Positions 27,857 to 36,514 are shown, numbered from the stretch's first letter. The stretch is DNA of 64,000 nucleotides from Polaromonas sp. (GCF_012927455.1 NZ_JABBPE010000016.1:372001-436000); one strand, 5' to 3'. Translations and numbers: made by a program. Notes: a model not told the origin generated them from the sequence alone.

Positions 27857-30124
27857 ATGAACGCAATCACCCGCTCCGAGCAGTTAACGTTGCAGTCGCA
27901 TGACGAGGAAAACTGCAACACCAGCGCCAACGCTTCGCTGAACGACGTTATTGAAGCGCGCATGAGCCGCCGCAGCGTGTTCAAGGCCGGTTTGGGCAGC
28001 GCCGGCGCCGCCGTGCTGGGAAGCTTCGGTCTTGCCGCCTGCGGCGGCGGAAACGATGGGAACACGGGAGCTGCGCCGCCGCCGGCGCCCGCGGCCAGCC
28101 TGGACTTCAAGGCGGTTGCCAAGAACAGGCTTGATGCGGTCACGATTGCCGAAGGCTACACCGCCAAACCCCTGTACGCACTGGGTGACCCGCTGAGCGC
28201 TGCCACGCCGGCCTACAAAAATGACGGCAGCGACACTGACTTTGACAACCGCGCGGGCGACCACCACGACGGCATGCAGTATTTCGGCCTGAACGCAGCC
28301 GGCACCGGCCGCGACGCCGACAGCAGCGAACGCGGCTTGCTGGTGATGAACCACGAAGCCACCAGCAACAGCGGTGGCGAGATTGCCTCGACCTTCTTGC
28401 ACGTCGATGGCGGCACCAACACCTTGCCGCGCCCTGCGGCCGAGGTGGACAAGGAAATTCCGATTCACGGCGTGTCGGTGGTGGAAGTTCGCAAGATCAA
28501 CGGCCAGTTTGCCTATCAGAAGAACTCGGCTTTCAACCGCCGCATCACCCCCTTGACGCCAATGCAGCTGAACGGCGTGGCGCGCGGCCATGCGCTCATG
28601 AAAACCAGCTTCTCCGCTGCCGGCACCGACTGCCGGGGCACGCTGAACAACTGCGGCACGGGCTTGACGCCTTGGGGCACCTACCTGAGCGGCGAGGAAA
28701 ATTGGGCCGGTTACTTCACCCGCTCGGCTACCGACAACACGGCGCGCGGCGGCGCCTTCGCCAACAGCGTGGTGGCGTTGAACCGCTATGGCCGGGCGCA
28801 AGGCGCGGCAAGCCGCCATGGCTGGCAAAGCGCCGGCACGGCAGACCAATACGCGCGCTGGAACGTCAGCCAGCGTGGCGCGTCGCCAGACGGCAGCGAT
28901 GATTACCGCAACGAGCTGAACACCTTCGGCTACATGGTCGAGATCGACCCGTACGACAAGAACACCCTGATCCGCAAGCGCACGTCGCTGGGCCGCTTCG
29001 CGCATGAAAGCGGCATTTTTGGCAAGGCGGTGGCCGGCAAGCCGCTGGCGGTTTACATGGGCGACGATTCCCAGGGCGAGTACATCTACAAGTTTGTTTC
29101 CACGACCCACTGGGCTGCCGCTGACGCCTCACCCGCCAACCGCATCACCACCGGCGACAAGTACCTCGACAGTGGCAAGCTGTATGTGGCCAAATTCAAT
29201 GCCGATGGCAGCGGCCAATGGATTGAACTCAGCATGGCGAACGCGGCCGTGGCTGCCTATGCGCCCTACAAATTTGCCGACAACGGCGATGTCGCCGTCA
29301 ATTTACGTTTGGCCGCCGACGCCGTTGGCGCGACCAGGATGGACCGCCCCGAGTGGAGCGCGGTGCATCCGGTCAGCGGCGAAATTTATTACACCCTGAC
29401 CAACAACGCCAGTCGCAAGGTTGAACCCACCGGCACCGAGACCGCGGTGGATGCGGCCAATCCGCGTTCCTACACCGACGCGCCGACCGCGCCAACTGCA
29501 CCGCGCAACGTCAACGGCCACATCCTGCGGATGCGCGAGGCCGGCGATGAACCCGCGGCCACCGGCTTTGCCTGGGACGTGTACCTGTTTGGCGCGCAGG
29601 CCGATGCGGACCCGGTTCGGGTCAATCTGTCGTCGCTGACCGATGACCAGGACTTCTCCAGTCCCGACGGCGTCTGGTTCAGCCCCAAAACCGGCCTGTG
29701 CTTTATCCAGACCGATGACGGCGCCTACACCGACGTCACCAATTGCATGATGCTGATCGGCAAGCCCGGCAAGGTCGGTGATGGCAGCACGCCAACCCTG
29801 AGCTACACCAAGGCAGACGGCAGCACCCTGACGGTGCAGACCCGACTCGGCGCCAAACCCACGGCGGCCACGCTCAAGCGCTTTCTGGTCGGCCCGGTCG
29901 ATTGCGAGATCACCGGCTGCACCGAAACGCCGGACGGCAAAACGTTGTTCATCAACATTCAGCACCCGGGCGAGACCATCCGCAAAGCCAATCTGGCTGA
30001 TCCGACCAAATACCTCAGCCACTGGCCCGGCAATGCCGGCTACGGCGCCGGTGGTGCCTTGGCACGCCCGCGTTCGGCCACGATTGTCATTACCAGGAAC
30101 GACGGCGGCCTGATCGGCAGCTAG
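27857..30124 (+). CDS. phoX: PhoX-family alkaline phosphatase (DUF839), Tat-exported
   Basis: 755 aa. The N-terminus contains SRRSVFKAGLGSAGAAVLGS followed by FGLAACGGG, a twin-arginine signal that also ends in a lipobox-like Cys. The rest matches the DUF839/PhoX beta-propeller: GLLVMNHEATSN, TPWGTYLSGEENW, GRFAHESG, SPDGVWFSPKTGLCFIQTD and GCTETPDGKTLFINIQHPGE. PhoX enzymes use a Fe-Ca centre and hydrolyse phosphomonoesters in the periplasm. A PhoB-box-like repeat lies upstream and a strong terminator at 30177. Assignment to PhoX is confident at family level. Confidence 0.9.
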   Translation: MNAITRSEQLTLQSHDEENCNTSANASLNDVIEARMSRRSVFKAGLGSAGAAVLGSFGLAACGGGNDGNTGAAPPPAPAASLDFKAVAKNRLDAVTIAEGYTAKPLYALGDPLSAATPAYKNDGSDTDFDNRAGDHHDGMQYFGLNAAGTGRDADSSERGLLVMNHEATSNSGGEIASTFLHVDGGTNTLPRPAAEVDKEIPIHGVSVVEVRKINGQFAYQKNSAFNRRITPLTPMQLNGVARGHALMKTSFSAAGTDCRGTLNNCGTGLTPWGTYLSGEENWAGYFTRSATDNTARGGAFANSVVALNRYGRAQGAASRHGWQSAGTADQYARWNVSQRGASPDGSDDYRNELNTFGYMVEIDPYDKNTLIRKRTSLGRFAHESGIFGKAVAGKPLAVYMGDDSQGEYIYKFVSTTHWAAADASPANRITTGDKYLDSGKLYVAKFNADGSGQWIELSMANAAVAAYAPYKFADNGDVAVNLRLAADAVGATRMDRPEWSAVHPVSGEIYYTLTNNASRKVEPTGTETAVDAANPRSYTDAPTAPTAPRNVNGHILRMREAGDEPAATGFAWDVYLFGAQADADPVRVNLSSLTDDQDFSSPDGVWFSPKTGLCFIQTDDGAYTDVTNCMMLIGKPGKVGDGSTPTLSYTKADGSTLTVQTRLGAKPTAATLKRFLVGPVDCEITGCTETPDGKTLFINIQHPGETIRKANLADPTKYLSHWPGNAGYGAGGALARPRSATIVITRNDGGLIGS

Positions 30125-30176
30125 GCGATTGATCTGCGGGGGAGGAACAATAAGTCGGTCCCGGCCCAGCCGGTTG

Positions 30177-30206
30177 CCCGGTCTCCTGCGGGGACCGGGT
30201 TTTTTC
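30177..30206 (+). terminator. intrinsic terminator after phoX
   Basis: CCCGGTC (30177-30183) pairs with GACCGGG (30193-30199), followed by a run of T (30200-30205). It separates phoX from the phoA operon, which has its own PhoB box. Confidence 0.85.
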
Positions 30207-30211
30207 GTTAA

Positions 30212-30264
30212 TTTGCTATCTAATTTATAGCTTATAACGCCCGGCCAGCGGGGGCTACAGGCAT
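30212..30264 (+). repeat. palindromic repeat family A, copy between phoX and phoA1
   Basis: TTTGCTATCTAATTTATAGC, CTTATAACGCCCG and GGGGCTACAGGC. It lies directly after the phoX terminator. Confidence 0.8.
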
Positions 30265-30357
30265 TATTTGCTTCGATATGAGGTACGGGACGCCGACCGC
30301 GCCAGTAGTTGCCAGCCTTTGTGTCAAATCATTTGCGGCATGTACTGGAAAATCGTG

Positions 30358-30391
30358 GCGTCACACCCGTGTCATTCAGCGTCAGCACACT
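30358..30391 (+). promoter_or_regulatory. PhoB-box-like repeats upstream of phoA1
   Basis: GTCA half-sites at 30360, 30371 and 30381 (GCGTCACACCC, GTGTCATTCAG, CGTCAGCAC) have the 10-11 bp helical spacing of PhoB boxes and end about 35 bp before the phoA1 start codon. A further GTGTCA lies at 30321. Confidence 0.65.
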
Positions 30392-30423
30392 TGGCAAAAT
30401 TTTGATTTCCTCAAGGAGTATTC

Positions 30424-31860
30424 ATGAAACGATGGTTTGCGTTATCACTGGTCTCGCTGGCCGTGCTGGGAGCCTGTGGCGGGTCCAACAACAGTTCAAA
30501 CGCTGCCTCAAGTGCTGCAGCTCAGCCGCCCAAAAACGTACTGTTCTTCCTTGGCGACGGCATGGGCATGACCACCATGACGGCGGCCCGTATTTACAAA
30601 GTCGGTGAAACCGGCGAGCTCACGATGGACACGCTGCCCGAAACGGCGTTCATCAAGACCTTCTCGGCCAACAGCCAGGTCACCGACAGTGCACCTTCCA
30701 TGTCGGCTTTCATGACCGGCGTCAAGATGAACAACGAAGTGCTTTCGATGAGCGCGGAGACCTCGGCCTTTGACCTTGCCACAACCAAGGATTACTTTGC
30801 CGGGGCCGATTCGACCTGTCCGGTGAGCGGCAACGGCAAACCGGTCACCACCTTGCTGGAGCTGGCAAAAACAGCGGGGCGCGCGACCGGCGTGGTAACG
30901 ACCACCCGCATCACCCACGCCACGCCCGCAGCCACCTACGCCCATCTTTGCCACCGCGACGGCGAAAACACGATTGCCGCGCAACTGGTTCCCGGCGGCA
31001 CGGGCTTTAACCCGGCGCTGCTCGACGGCGTGGACGTTGTCTTTGGCGGCGGCGTGCGCCACTTTTTACCCAAGGAAACCACCGGCAGCAGCCGTACCGA
31101 TTCACGCGATCTGGTTGCCGAAATGAAAAAGGCCAATTACAGCTACGCCGCCAACCGCGGCGAATTTGACAAGCTGCCCGCCACCGGCAAGCTGCTGGGG
31201 CTGTTCACGTCAAGCCACATGGCTTACGACATTGATCGCGACGGCGCCAAGGAGCCGAGCCTGGCCGAGATGACGGGCCGCACGATTGACCAGCTCAAAA
31301 ACAATCCGAAGGGCATGTTCATGATGGTCGAAGGCGGCCGCATCGACCACGCGCTGCACGAAACCACCGCGCGCAAGGCGCTGCAGGACACGGTGGCCTT
31401 TGACGACGCCATCAAGCTGGCCATCGACAAGATGAAGCTGATTGATCCGGGCTTGAAAAACACCTTGATCGTCGTCACCGCCGACCACGACCACACCTTG
31501 GTATTGAACGGTTACGCCGCACTGACCGGCAAGACCACCGACGCCAGTCCCGGCGTGCTGGGTTTATTGCGCAATTATTTCGACGGAGCGATTGCGTTGG
31601 ACAAGGACAAAAACCCGTTCACGATCATCGGCTTTGGCAATGGTGAAAACCGCCCGGCCACGCGCGGCGCACTGCTTGACGCCCAGGTGGCTGACAAAAA
31701 TTACCACCAGGAAGCTGCCATTCCCACCGCGGCGGGCAGCGAAACGCATGGCGGCGCTGACGTGTTTCTTGGCGCCATCGGCGCGGGCGCTGAAAGCTTC
31801 GCCGGCGTGATGGACAACACCGCCGTGTTCGGCTTGATCCGCAAGGCCGCTGGCCTGTAA
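30424..31860 (+). CDS. phoA: alkaline phosphatase, PhoA family, lipoprotein form (first of two)
   Basis: 478 aa. Lipobox VLGAC with Cys18, so a membrane-anchored phosphatase. PhoA landmarks: metal-binding NVLFFLGDGMGMTT, nucleophile Ser89 in TDSAPSMSAF, GATCVTTTRITHATPAA-type loop (here GVVTTTRITHATPAATYAH), MMVEGGRIDHALHE, VVTADHDHT and ETHGGADV. A GGAG site precedes the ATG. It is the first gene of a likely phoA1-phoA2-unknown operon under PhoB control. The close similarity to the next gene points to a tandem duplication, with the lipobox the main difference. Confidence 0.92.
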   Translation: MKRWFALSLVSLAVLGACGGSNNSSNAASSAAAQPPKNVLFFLGDGMGMTTMTAARIYKVGETGELTMDTLPETAFIKTFSANSQVTDSAPSMSAFMTGVKMNNEVLSMSAETSAFDLATTKDYFAGADSTCPVSGNGKPVTTLLELAKTAGRATGVVTTTRITHATPAATYAHLCHRDGENTIAAQLVPGGTGFNPALLDGVDVVFGGGVRHFLPKETTGSSRTDSRDLVAEMKKANYSYAANRGEFDKLPATGKLLGLFTSSHMAYDIDRDGAKEPSLAEMTGRTIDQLKNNPKGMFMMVEGGRIDHALHETTARKALQDTVAFDDAIKLAIDKMKLIDPGLKNTLIVVTADHDHTLVLNGYAALTGKTTDASPGVLGLLRNYFDGAIALDKDKNPFTIIGFGNGENRPATRGALLDAQVADKNYHQEAAIPTAAGSETHGGADVFLGAIGAGAESFAGVMDNTAVFGLIRKAAGL

Positions 31861-31888
31861 GACCTGACAACCTACTGAAGACTACCTC

Positions 31889-33313
31889 ATGAAAAACCTT
31901 TATCGCCTTTTTCGAAATTCCCGACGCTTGATGGCCCCGGCCCTGCTGGTCACTGCGCTGGCTCTGGCTGCCTCACAGGCCATGGCCGCGGGTGAAGCCA
32001 AAAATGTCATCTTTTTCCTCGGCGACGGCATGGGTCCGGTCACGTCGACTGCCAGCCGCATTTTCAAATACGGTGAAGCGGGCCAGCTCACAATGGACAC
32101 CTTGCCGCGCACGGCGCGCATCAGGACCTTTTCGCTCGATGCGCAAACCACCGACAGCGCGCCCTCCATGGCGGCCTACATGACGGGCGTCAAGATGCGC
32201 AACGAGGTGCTGTCGATGGACGGCAACACCAAAGCCATCGCACCCACAAAAGATGCCGTGACCGGCGTCTCCAATGCCGTCAATAACTGCCCTGCCAGCG
32301 GCAACGGCGCGGCAGTTGCCACAGTGCTGGAGCAAGCCGCCGCCAAAGGCAAGGCGACCGGCGTGGTCTCGACCGCGCGGCTGACGCACGCCACCCCGGC
32401 AGCGACTTACGCGCACATCTGCCACCGCGACACCGAGTATGAAATCGCCCGCCAGGCCACGCCGGGCGGCGCCGGCTACAACGCTGCGCTGGGCGCCGGC
32501 ATCGACGTGTTGATGGGCGGCATCAGCTACTACTGGCGTCCGTTCAACGCGACGAGCATGCCGCGCGGCCGCCCCGACGGGCGCGACCTGGTGGCGGAGC
32601 TGCAGGGCAAGGGCTACAGCTATGCCAATGACCTGGCGTCCCTGAATGCAGCGCCCGCCGGCAAGATCATTGCGCTGTTCGATCAGGCGCTGACGCAGGG
32701 GCATATGTCCTACGAGCTGGACCGCGACGCCACCAAGGAGCCTAGCCTGTCGCAAATGACCGTCAAGGCGATTGACGCGCTGGCTAAAAACCCCAACGGT
32801 TATTTCCTGATGGTCGAAGGCGGGCGCATCGACCACGCCTTGCACGGCACCAACGCGAAGCGGGCGCTGGCCGAGACCATCGCCTTTGACGACGCCATCA
32901 AGGCGGCTTTGGGCAAGGTTGACTTGAGCAACACGCTGGTCGTGGTGACCGCCGACCATGACCACACGATGGCTTTCAACGGTTACTCGCCGCTGGGCAA
33001 CGACATTCTGGGCAAGAGTCGAGACGTCAAATCCAGGCAATTGGCCAAGGCTGCGGATGGGCTGCCTTACACCACGCTGGTTTTTGGCAACGGCACCGGC
33101 GCGCGCAAGGCCGTGCGCGATGACCTGACGAATGTCGACACCTCGGGCGACAAGGACTACAAGCAAGAAGTCGGCGTTCCTTTGTCCGGTTCCGAAACCC
33201 ACGGCGGCGGCGACGTATTTTTATACGCAACCGGTGCGGGCAGCGCGCTGTTCAAGGGATCGGTCGATAACACCAAGGTCTACGGCATGATGAAATCGGC
33301 GTTTGGATTCTGA
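31889..33313 (+). CDS. phoA: alkaline phosphatase, PhoA family, secreted form (second of two)
   Basis: 474 aa. The signal peptide ends near ASQAMAAGEA with no lipobox Cys, so the mature enzyme should be soluble in the periplasm. Same landmarks as its neighbour: NVIFFLGDGMGPVTST, nucleophile Ser90 in TDSAPSMAAY, RLTHATPAATYAHICHRD, MVEGGRIDHALHG, TADHDHTMAF and ETHGGGDVF. It starts 28 bp after phoA1 and its TGA overlaps the ATG of the next gene by one base, so translation is probably coupled. Both enzymes would release phosphate from organic esters. Confidence 0.92.
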   Translation: MKNLYRLFRNSRRLMAPALLVTALALAASQAMAAGEAKNVIFFLGDGMGPVTSTASRIFKYGEAGQLTMDTLPRTARIRTFSLDAQTTDSAPSMAAYMTGVKMRNEVLSMDGNTKAIAPTKDAVTGVSNAVNNCPASGNGAAVATVLEQAAAKGKATGVVSTARLTHATPAATYAHICHRDTEYEIARQATPGGAGYNAALGAGIDVLMGGISYYWRPFNATSMPRGRPDGRDLVAELQGKGYSYANDLASLNAAPAGKIIALFDQALTQGHMSYELDRDATKEPSLSQMTVKAIDALAKNPNGYFLMVEGGRIDHALHGTNAKRALAETIAFDDAIKAALGKVDLSNTLVVVTADHDHTMAFNGYSPLGNDILGKSRDVKSRQLAKAADGLPYTTLVFGNGTGARKAVRDDLTNVDTSGDKDYKQEVGVPLSGSETHGGGDVFLYATGAGSALFKGSVDNTKVYGMMKSAFGF

Positions 33314-33987
33314 TGCGTTCCGCATTAATTTCCATTGCCTCAGGCCTGGTTGCGCAGATGGCGTGCTTGATGTCACCGCCCGCAATTGCGCAGAACGTCG
33401 ACCTGCTGGTCACGCACACCACTATTGCCGCCGGCGCTGACGGCATCAAACGCAGCACTGAGTTTTCGGAGCGCATGGTGCGCCGCGAAAATCAGGTCTG
33501 GGTCGAGCGCGTGGTTCCAAAAAGCTGGCACTCGGCCGGCGAGCACGCGCATGCCGACAAGGCGCACAAGCACCTGGATGTCGCCGTTGCGGCGCGCTGG
33601 ATCACGCAGGATGGTGCTGGCAAATTGCGCGTGCGCCTTGCGTCCAAAGAAGACAAGGTGCTGGTCGATGTGGACAAGACCGATTTCGCCAACATCGACT
33701 TTGACGGTTCGTGGTTTGCGGCTTATCACCTCATCGATCCGGCTGCTTTGAAGGCCATGAAGCGCGCTTGCAAAAAGGGCGATCTGACGTCCTACCTGAG
33801 CACGGACAAGGCGCGGCAACTCAGGGTGGTGTGGAATGACAGGCTCCAGTTGCCGGTGCTGGTCGAGTCGGTTTCCGGCGCTTCCAGCAAAAAAACCGTC
33901 GTCGAAGTCAAGCCGCCCGGCAAGACGCTACCGTGGCAAGTGACGCAGCAGTACACGCGCAAGGACTATTCAGACTATCTGGATTAA
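33313..33987 (+). CDS. exported protein of unknown function coupled to phoA2
   Basis: 224 aa. A signal peptide (SIASGLVAQMACLMSPPAIA) is followed by a beta-rich mature region with no motif I recognise. Noticeable pieces: a His cluster in SWHSAGEHAHADKAHKHLD and a central FDGSWFAAYHLIDPAALKAM. One-base overlap with phoA2 (TGATG) implies coupled synthesis and a role with the phosphatases, perhaps in their maturation or phosphate handling. The His/Asp-rich stretch could bind metal, which PhoA needs, but this is speculation. Confidence 0.75.
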   Translation: MRSALISIASGLVAQMACLMSPPAIAQNVDLLVTHTTIAAGADGIKRSTEFSERMVRRENQVWVERVVPKSWHSAGEHAHADKAHKHLDVAVAARWITQDGAGKLRVRLASKEDKVLVDVDKTDFANIDFDGSWFAAYHLIDPAALKAMKRACKKGDLTSYLSTDKARQLRVVWNDRLQLPVLVESVSGASSKKTVVEVKPPGKTLPWQVTQQYTRKDYSDYLD

Positions 33988-34027
33988 GGTTTGCCTGAAC
34001 GCTTCGGGTGCAGCTAGACCTCGGCCC

Positions 34028-34596
34028 ATGTCATCTTTTGAAGAGCAACTGGTCGAGTGCCGCGGCTACCTCGTCCGCTTTGCGCGCCTGCAATTGCGCG
34101 CCTACGACCCGGCGGAAGATGCGCTATCGGAAACCCTGCTGGCGGCCCTGTGCAGGCCGCAATCATTTGGCAACCGCTGCTAGTTCAAGACTTGGCTGGT
34201 GGGGCTTCTCAAACATAAAATCATCGACCTGATTCGCAGGCATGCGCGGCTGGTAGCACTACCGGACGCTCAGACCGACGGCGAGGGCGATGAACTTGAT
34301 CGCCCGGCCTGTCAGGTCGACGGCTGCTTTGCCGAGAACCCCTTAGTGACTGGGGCAACCCCGACAAGCCCCTGCAACAGGCGCAATTCTTTCAAATACT
34401 GGGCGCCTGCATGGAGCGGCTGCCGCCAGCGCCTGGCCGGCTCTTTCCGATTCGTGAGTGGCTGAAACTCTCCACGCAGGAAGTCTGTAAGGAGTTGACC
34501 CTGACGCCGACCCACCTTTATGTCCGGTTGCACCTCGCCTGCCTGAGCCTGCAGGAATGTATGAACATTCGCTGGTTTGGCCAGCGCTGCGCATGA
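34028..34596 (+). pseudogene. broken ECF-type sigma-70 factor gene
   Basis: The reading frame starts MSSFEEQLVECRGYLVRFAR and continues through a region-2-like segment, but a TAG stops it at 34181-34183 (after FGNRC). The same frame resumes with FKTWLVGLLKHKIIDLIRRH, the region-2 core, and then a one-base frameshift near 34340 moves the rest (SDWGNPDKPLQQAQFFQIL, LSTQEVCKELTLTPTHLYVR) into another frame up to 34596. The pieces together resemble a full ECF sigma factor with region 4. Two independent lesions indicate a pseudogene rather than a sequencing slip. An anti-sigma-like gene follows at 34643. Confidence 0.8.
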
Positions 34597-34642
34597 CCTT
34601 CGGGCATCGTTGCTCTTTTCAGCCGTTGCAGAGAAATTAACC

Positions 34643-34873
34643 ATGCCTTTGCTCAGACGCACCGGCCGGCAGGCCGCCTCGCTACAGATCGCTCGCGAAG
34701 ACCGTCCGCCAAGCCTGCTCAACCGCGTCGCCCTAAAGCTGCATCTGATGGCGTGCAAGGCCTGTCCAAAATTCGAGAACCAGGTTTTAAACATGCGGGC
34801 AGCGATGGGGCGGTGGCCTCCACCCTTGATTGAAAATTTTTGTAACTATTTCTTGTTATGTTGCAGAGGGTAA
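34643..34873 (+). CDS. anti-sigma-factor-like small zinc-finger protein
   Basis: 76 aa. The segment LLNRVALKLHLMACKACPKF has the HxxxCxxC pattern and surrounding sequence of zf-HC2 anti-sigma proteins encoded next to ECF sigma genes. The usual first ligand Cys near the N-terminus is replaced (MPLLRRTGRQ), so zinc binding may be impaired. Its presumed partner sigma is a pseudogene directly upstream, so this gene is probably relict as well, though its frame is open. Confidence 0.55.
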   Translation: MPLLRRTGRQAASLQIAREDRPPSLLNRVALKLHLMACKACPKFENQVLNMRAAMGRWPPPLIENFCNYFLLCCRG

Positions 34874-35257
34874 TTGACCTTCTGCAGGCTTCGGCTGGCG
34901 GTGAAGGCTTGTTGGAATTTGAAATTTTGTGCGCGGCACGGTGCGTCGGTGGATGATTTTGGGGCTCGCACATTGGGTATAGGACTTCCAAATATTTTGT
35001 GTGTGTGTTCGCTCACTTTTTTAAAATGCAAGCCAGGCCGTGATCCAAGCTCAACAGTCCTAATTTCTTGATCGGATCAGAAGCGGTTTTGTGGTGGATT
35101 TTGTCCATCTTTCTTGCTCCGCCTATCCTTGCCGCTTGGCAAGTCACCGCGATGCCTTCGCGAGCGATCACCATCCTGGTATGCCGCGCAGGCCGGCAAA
35201 AACAGCAGGCCGCCCTGTTCATGCGGGCTGGCAAGGTCCTGTCACCAAGATAGCGGG

Positions 35258-35286
35258 TTGTCTTTTAGCAAACTGCAGCATAATAT
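35258..35286 (+). promoter_or_regulatory. predicted sigma70 promoter for the RRM-protein gene
   Basis: TTGTCT (35258-35263) and TAATAT (35281-35286) with a 17-bp spacer. The expected start near 35293 gives a leader of about 125 nt that begins with a 7-bp hairpin. Confidence 0.5.
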
Positions 35287-35292
35287 AGTAGG

Positions 35293-35310
35293 GCGAATAT
35301 CACTATTCGC
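35293..35310 (+). repeat. hairpin at the expected 5' end of the RRM-protein mRNA
   Basis: GCGAATA (35293-35299) and TATTCGC (35304-35310) pair perfectly around TCAC. It coincides with the predicted transcription start. Confidence 0.55.
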
Positions 35311-35418
35311 ACACGTTAGGTGATCGGTCAGTTTCGCGCGCTACAGCGGTAAGTTCAAGATTTGTTGTGCTATCGGGACCCCATCGCTTTTGTTATTGTG
35401 TTTTAGAGGAGTCCCTTC

Positions 35419-35868
35419 ATGGGCAACAAACTATACGTCGGCAATCTGCCTTATTCGGTGCGTGACGAAGATCTGCAACAGTCGTTCGGCCAATTTGGCG
35501 CTGTTACCAGCGCAAAAGTCATGATGGAACGCGATACGGGTCGCTCCAAAGGCTTTGGCTTTGTCGAAATGGGCAGCGATGCAGAAGCTCAAGCCGCAAT
35601 TACCGGCATGAACGGTCAGCCTTTGGGTGGCCGCAGCGTTGTCGTGAACGAAGCGCGCCCGATGGAAGCACGTCCTCCACGTAGCGGCGGCTTCGGCGGC
35701 GGCAGTGGTGGTGGTGGTTACGGCGGTGGCGGCGGCGGTGGTGGTTACGGCGGTGGCGGTGGTGGTCGTTCCGGTGGCGGCGGTAGCGACGGCGGTTTCC
35801 GTAGCCCATACGGCGGCGGCGGCGCCGGCGGTGGTCGTTCCGGCGGCGGTGGACGCGGCGGCTACTAA
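35419..35868 (+). CDS. glycine-rich RNA-binding protein with one RRM
   Basis: 149 aa. The RRM spans residues about 4-80, with RNP2 LYVGNL and RNP1 KGFGFVEM; a Gly-rich tail of about 60 residues (GGYGGGGGGGGYGGG-type repeats with Arg and Ser) follows. Bacterial proteins of this type are cold-inducible RNA chaperones, best known in cyanobacteria and also found in Betaproteobacteria. GAGGAG-like sequence precedes the ATG. The long leader with a 5' hairpin would allow temperature-dependent control. A strong terminator follows at 35940. Confidence 0.92.
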   Translation: MGNKLYVGNLPYSVRDEDLQQSFGQFGAVTSAKVMMERDTGRSKGFGFVEMGSDAEAQAAITGMNGQPLGGRSVVVNEARPMEARPPRSGGFGGGSGGGGYGGGGGGGGYGGGGGGRSGGGGSDGGFRSPYGGGGAGGGRSGGGGRGGY

Positions 35869-35939
35869 GCCCTAAAAAAACACAGTACTGGCCGACTGAC
35901 CAGTCGTACAAAACCTCTTCAATACTGAAGAGCGCCATA

Positions 35940-35973
35940 AAAAGGCTTCAAAATTGCGGTTTTGAAGCCTTTT
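35940..35973 (+). terminator. intrinsic terminator after the RRM-protein gene
   Basis: AAAAGGCTTCAAAA (35940-35953) and TTTTGAAGCCTTTT (35960-35973) form a perfect 14-bp hairpin with a 6-nt loop. The A/T ends make it functional in both directions, so it may also protect against antisense reading from the right. Confidence 0.9.
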
Positions 35974-36076
35974 CGCATTTTGAGCTAGCCCATTCGGTTG
36001 CCGCAGCCGAAGTTTTCCATTCTTTGCACTTCGCAGCCGCGACGCCGCTAGATGGACCTCACAGCGGATCATCGGA

Positions 36077-36447
36077 TCAAAGCTCTCCCAGACGGCGTTT
36101 GCGCGCACGTCCTGCCAAAGCCCAGTCAAACAGTGCATTGGGTAGCACGCACAGCAGCTTGGCCACCACGCCCATCTTCCACGGAATGGCGCGGCAACTG
36201 CTGCCAGCCTGGATCTCGCCGAATGCTGTGTCGGCAAACACGTCGGCCCTCATTAAAAAATAGCATGCATAGCGATATTGCCGCGTCAGTGGCGTGTCGA
36301 TAGTGTCCAGGCAGATTGTCAACACCTTCACTTCGCTGGGCCGAAGCTCCCCTCGCAGACTCTCACAATAACTGATGACTGCCGCCTTGCTGGCGCAGTA
36401 AGCGCTGTGGCCCGGCACGCGCCAGTGATGAACGCAAGCCTGGACAT
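36077..36447 (-). pseudogene. short-chain dehydrogenase/reductase with a large internal deletion
   Basis: On the reverse strand an ATG at 36447 gives MSRLAFITGA, the first strand and glycine motif of an SDR Rossmann fold. Directly after it, in another frame, comes VPGHSAYCASKAAVISYCES with the catalytic YxxxK of SDRs and a normal C-terminal region down to 36077 (LLCVLPNALFDWALAGRARK). About 120 codons between TGxxxGIG and the Ser-Tyr region are missing and the junction shifts frame. The gene cannot make a working dehydrogenase. Confidence 0.8.
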
Positions 36448-36514
36448 GACCTGGCTTCGGGTAAAAGAAAGCAGATGAAAACAGAGCCTGGTGCTACAGC
36501 GCCGCGCTGGCGCG

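Larger units (their letters stand above)
34874..35418. other. intergenic region, 545 bp
   Basis: Lower GC than its surroundings. Short frames on both strands (for example 35068-35253 on +, 34846-35031 on -) have no recognisable domain or ribosome site. The right end holds a predicted promoter (35258-35286) and a hairpin (35293-35310) that belong to the RRM-protein gene. The left part may be debris of lost genes like its neighbours. Confidence 0.4.

Noticed and set aside
27884-29110. 408-codon - strand frame in phoX
   Set aside because: Antisense to a clear PhoX protein; no homology-like features.
34846-35031. Short - frame ending ASRSLQKVNYPLQHNKK
   Set aside because: No ribosome site or recognised domain; overlaps the end of the anti-sigma-like gene.
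35068-35253. Short + frame starting MIGSEAVLWWILSIFLAPPI, hydrophobic N-terminus
   Set aside because: TTG start, no ribosome site, and the reverse strand is equally open; not enough to call a gene.
35690-35868. Dense GGTGGCGGC-type repeats
   Set aside because: They encode the glycine-rich tail of the RRM protein and need no separate explanation.
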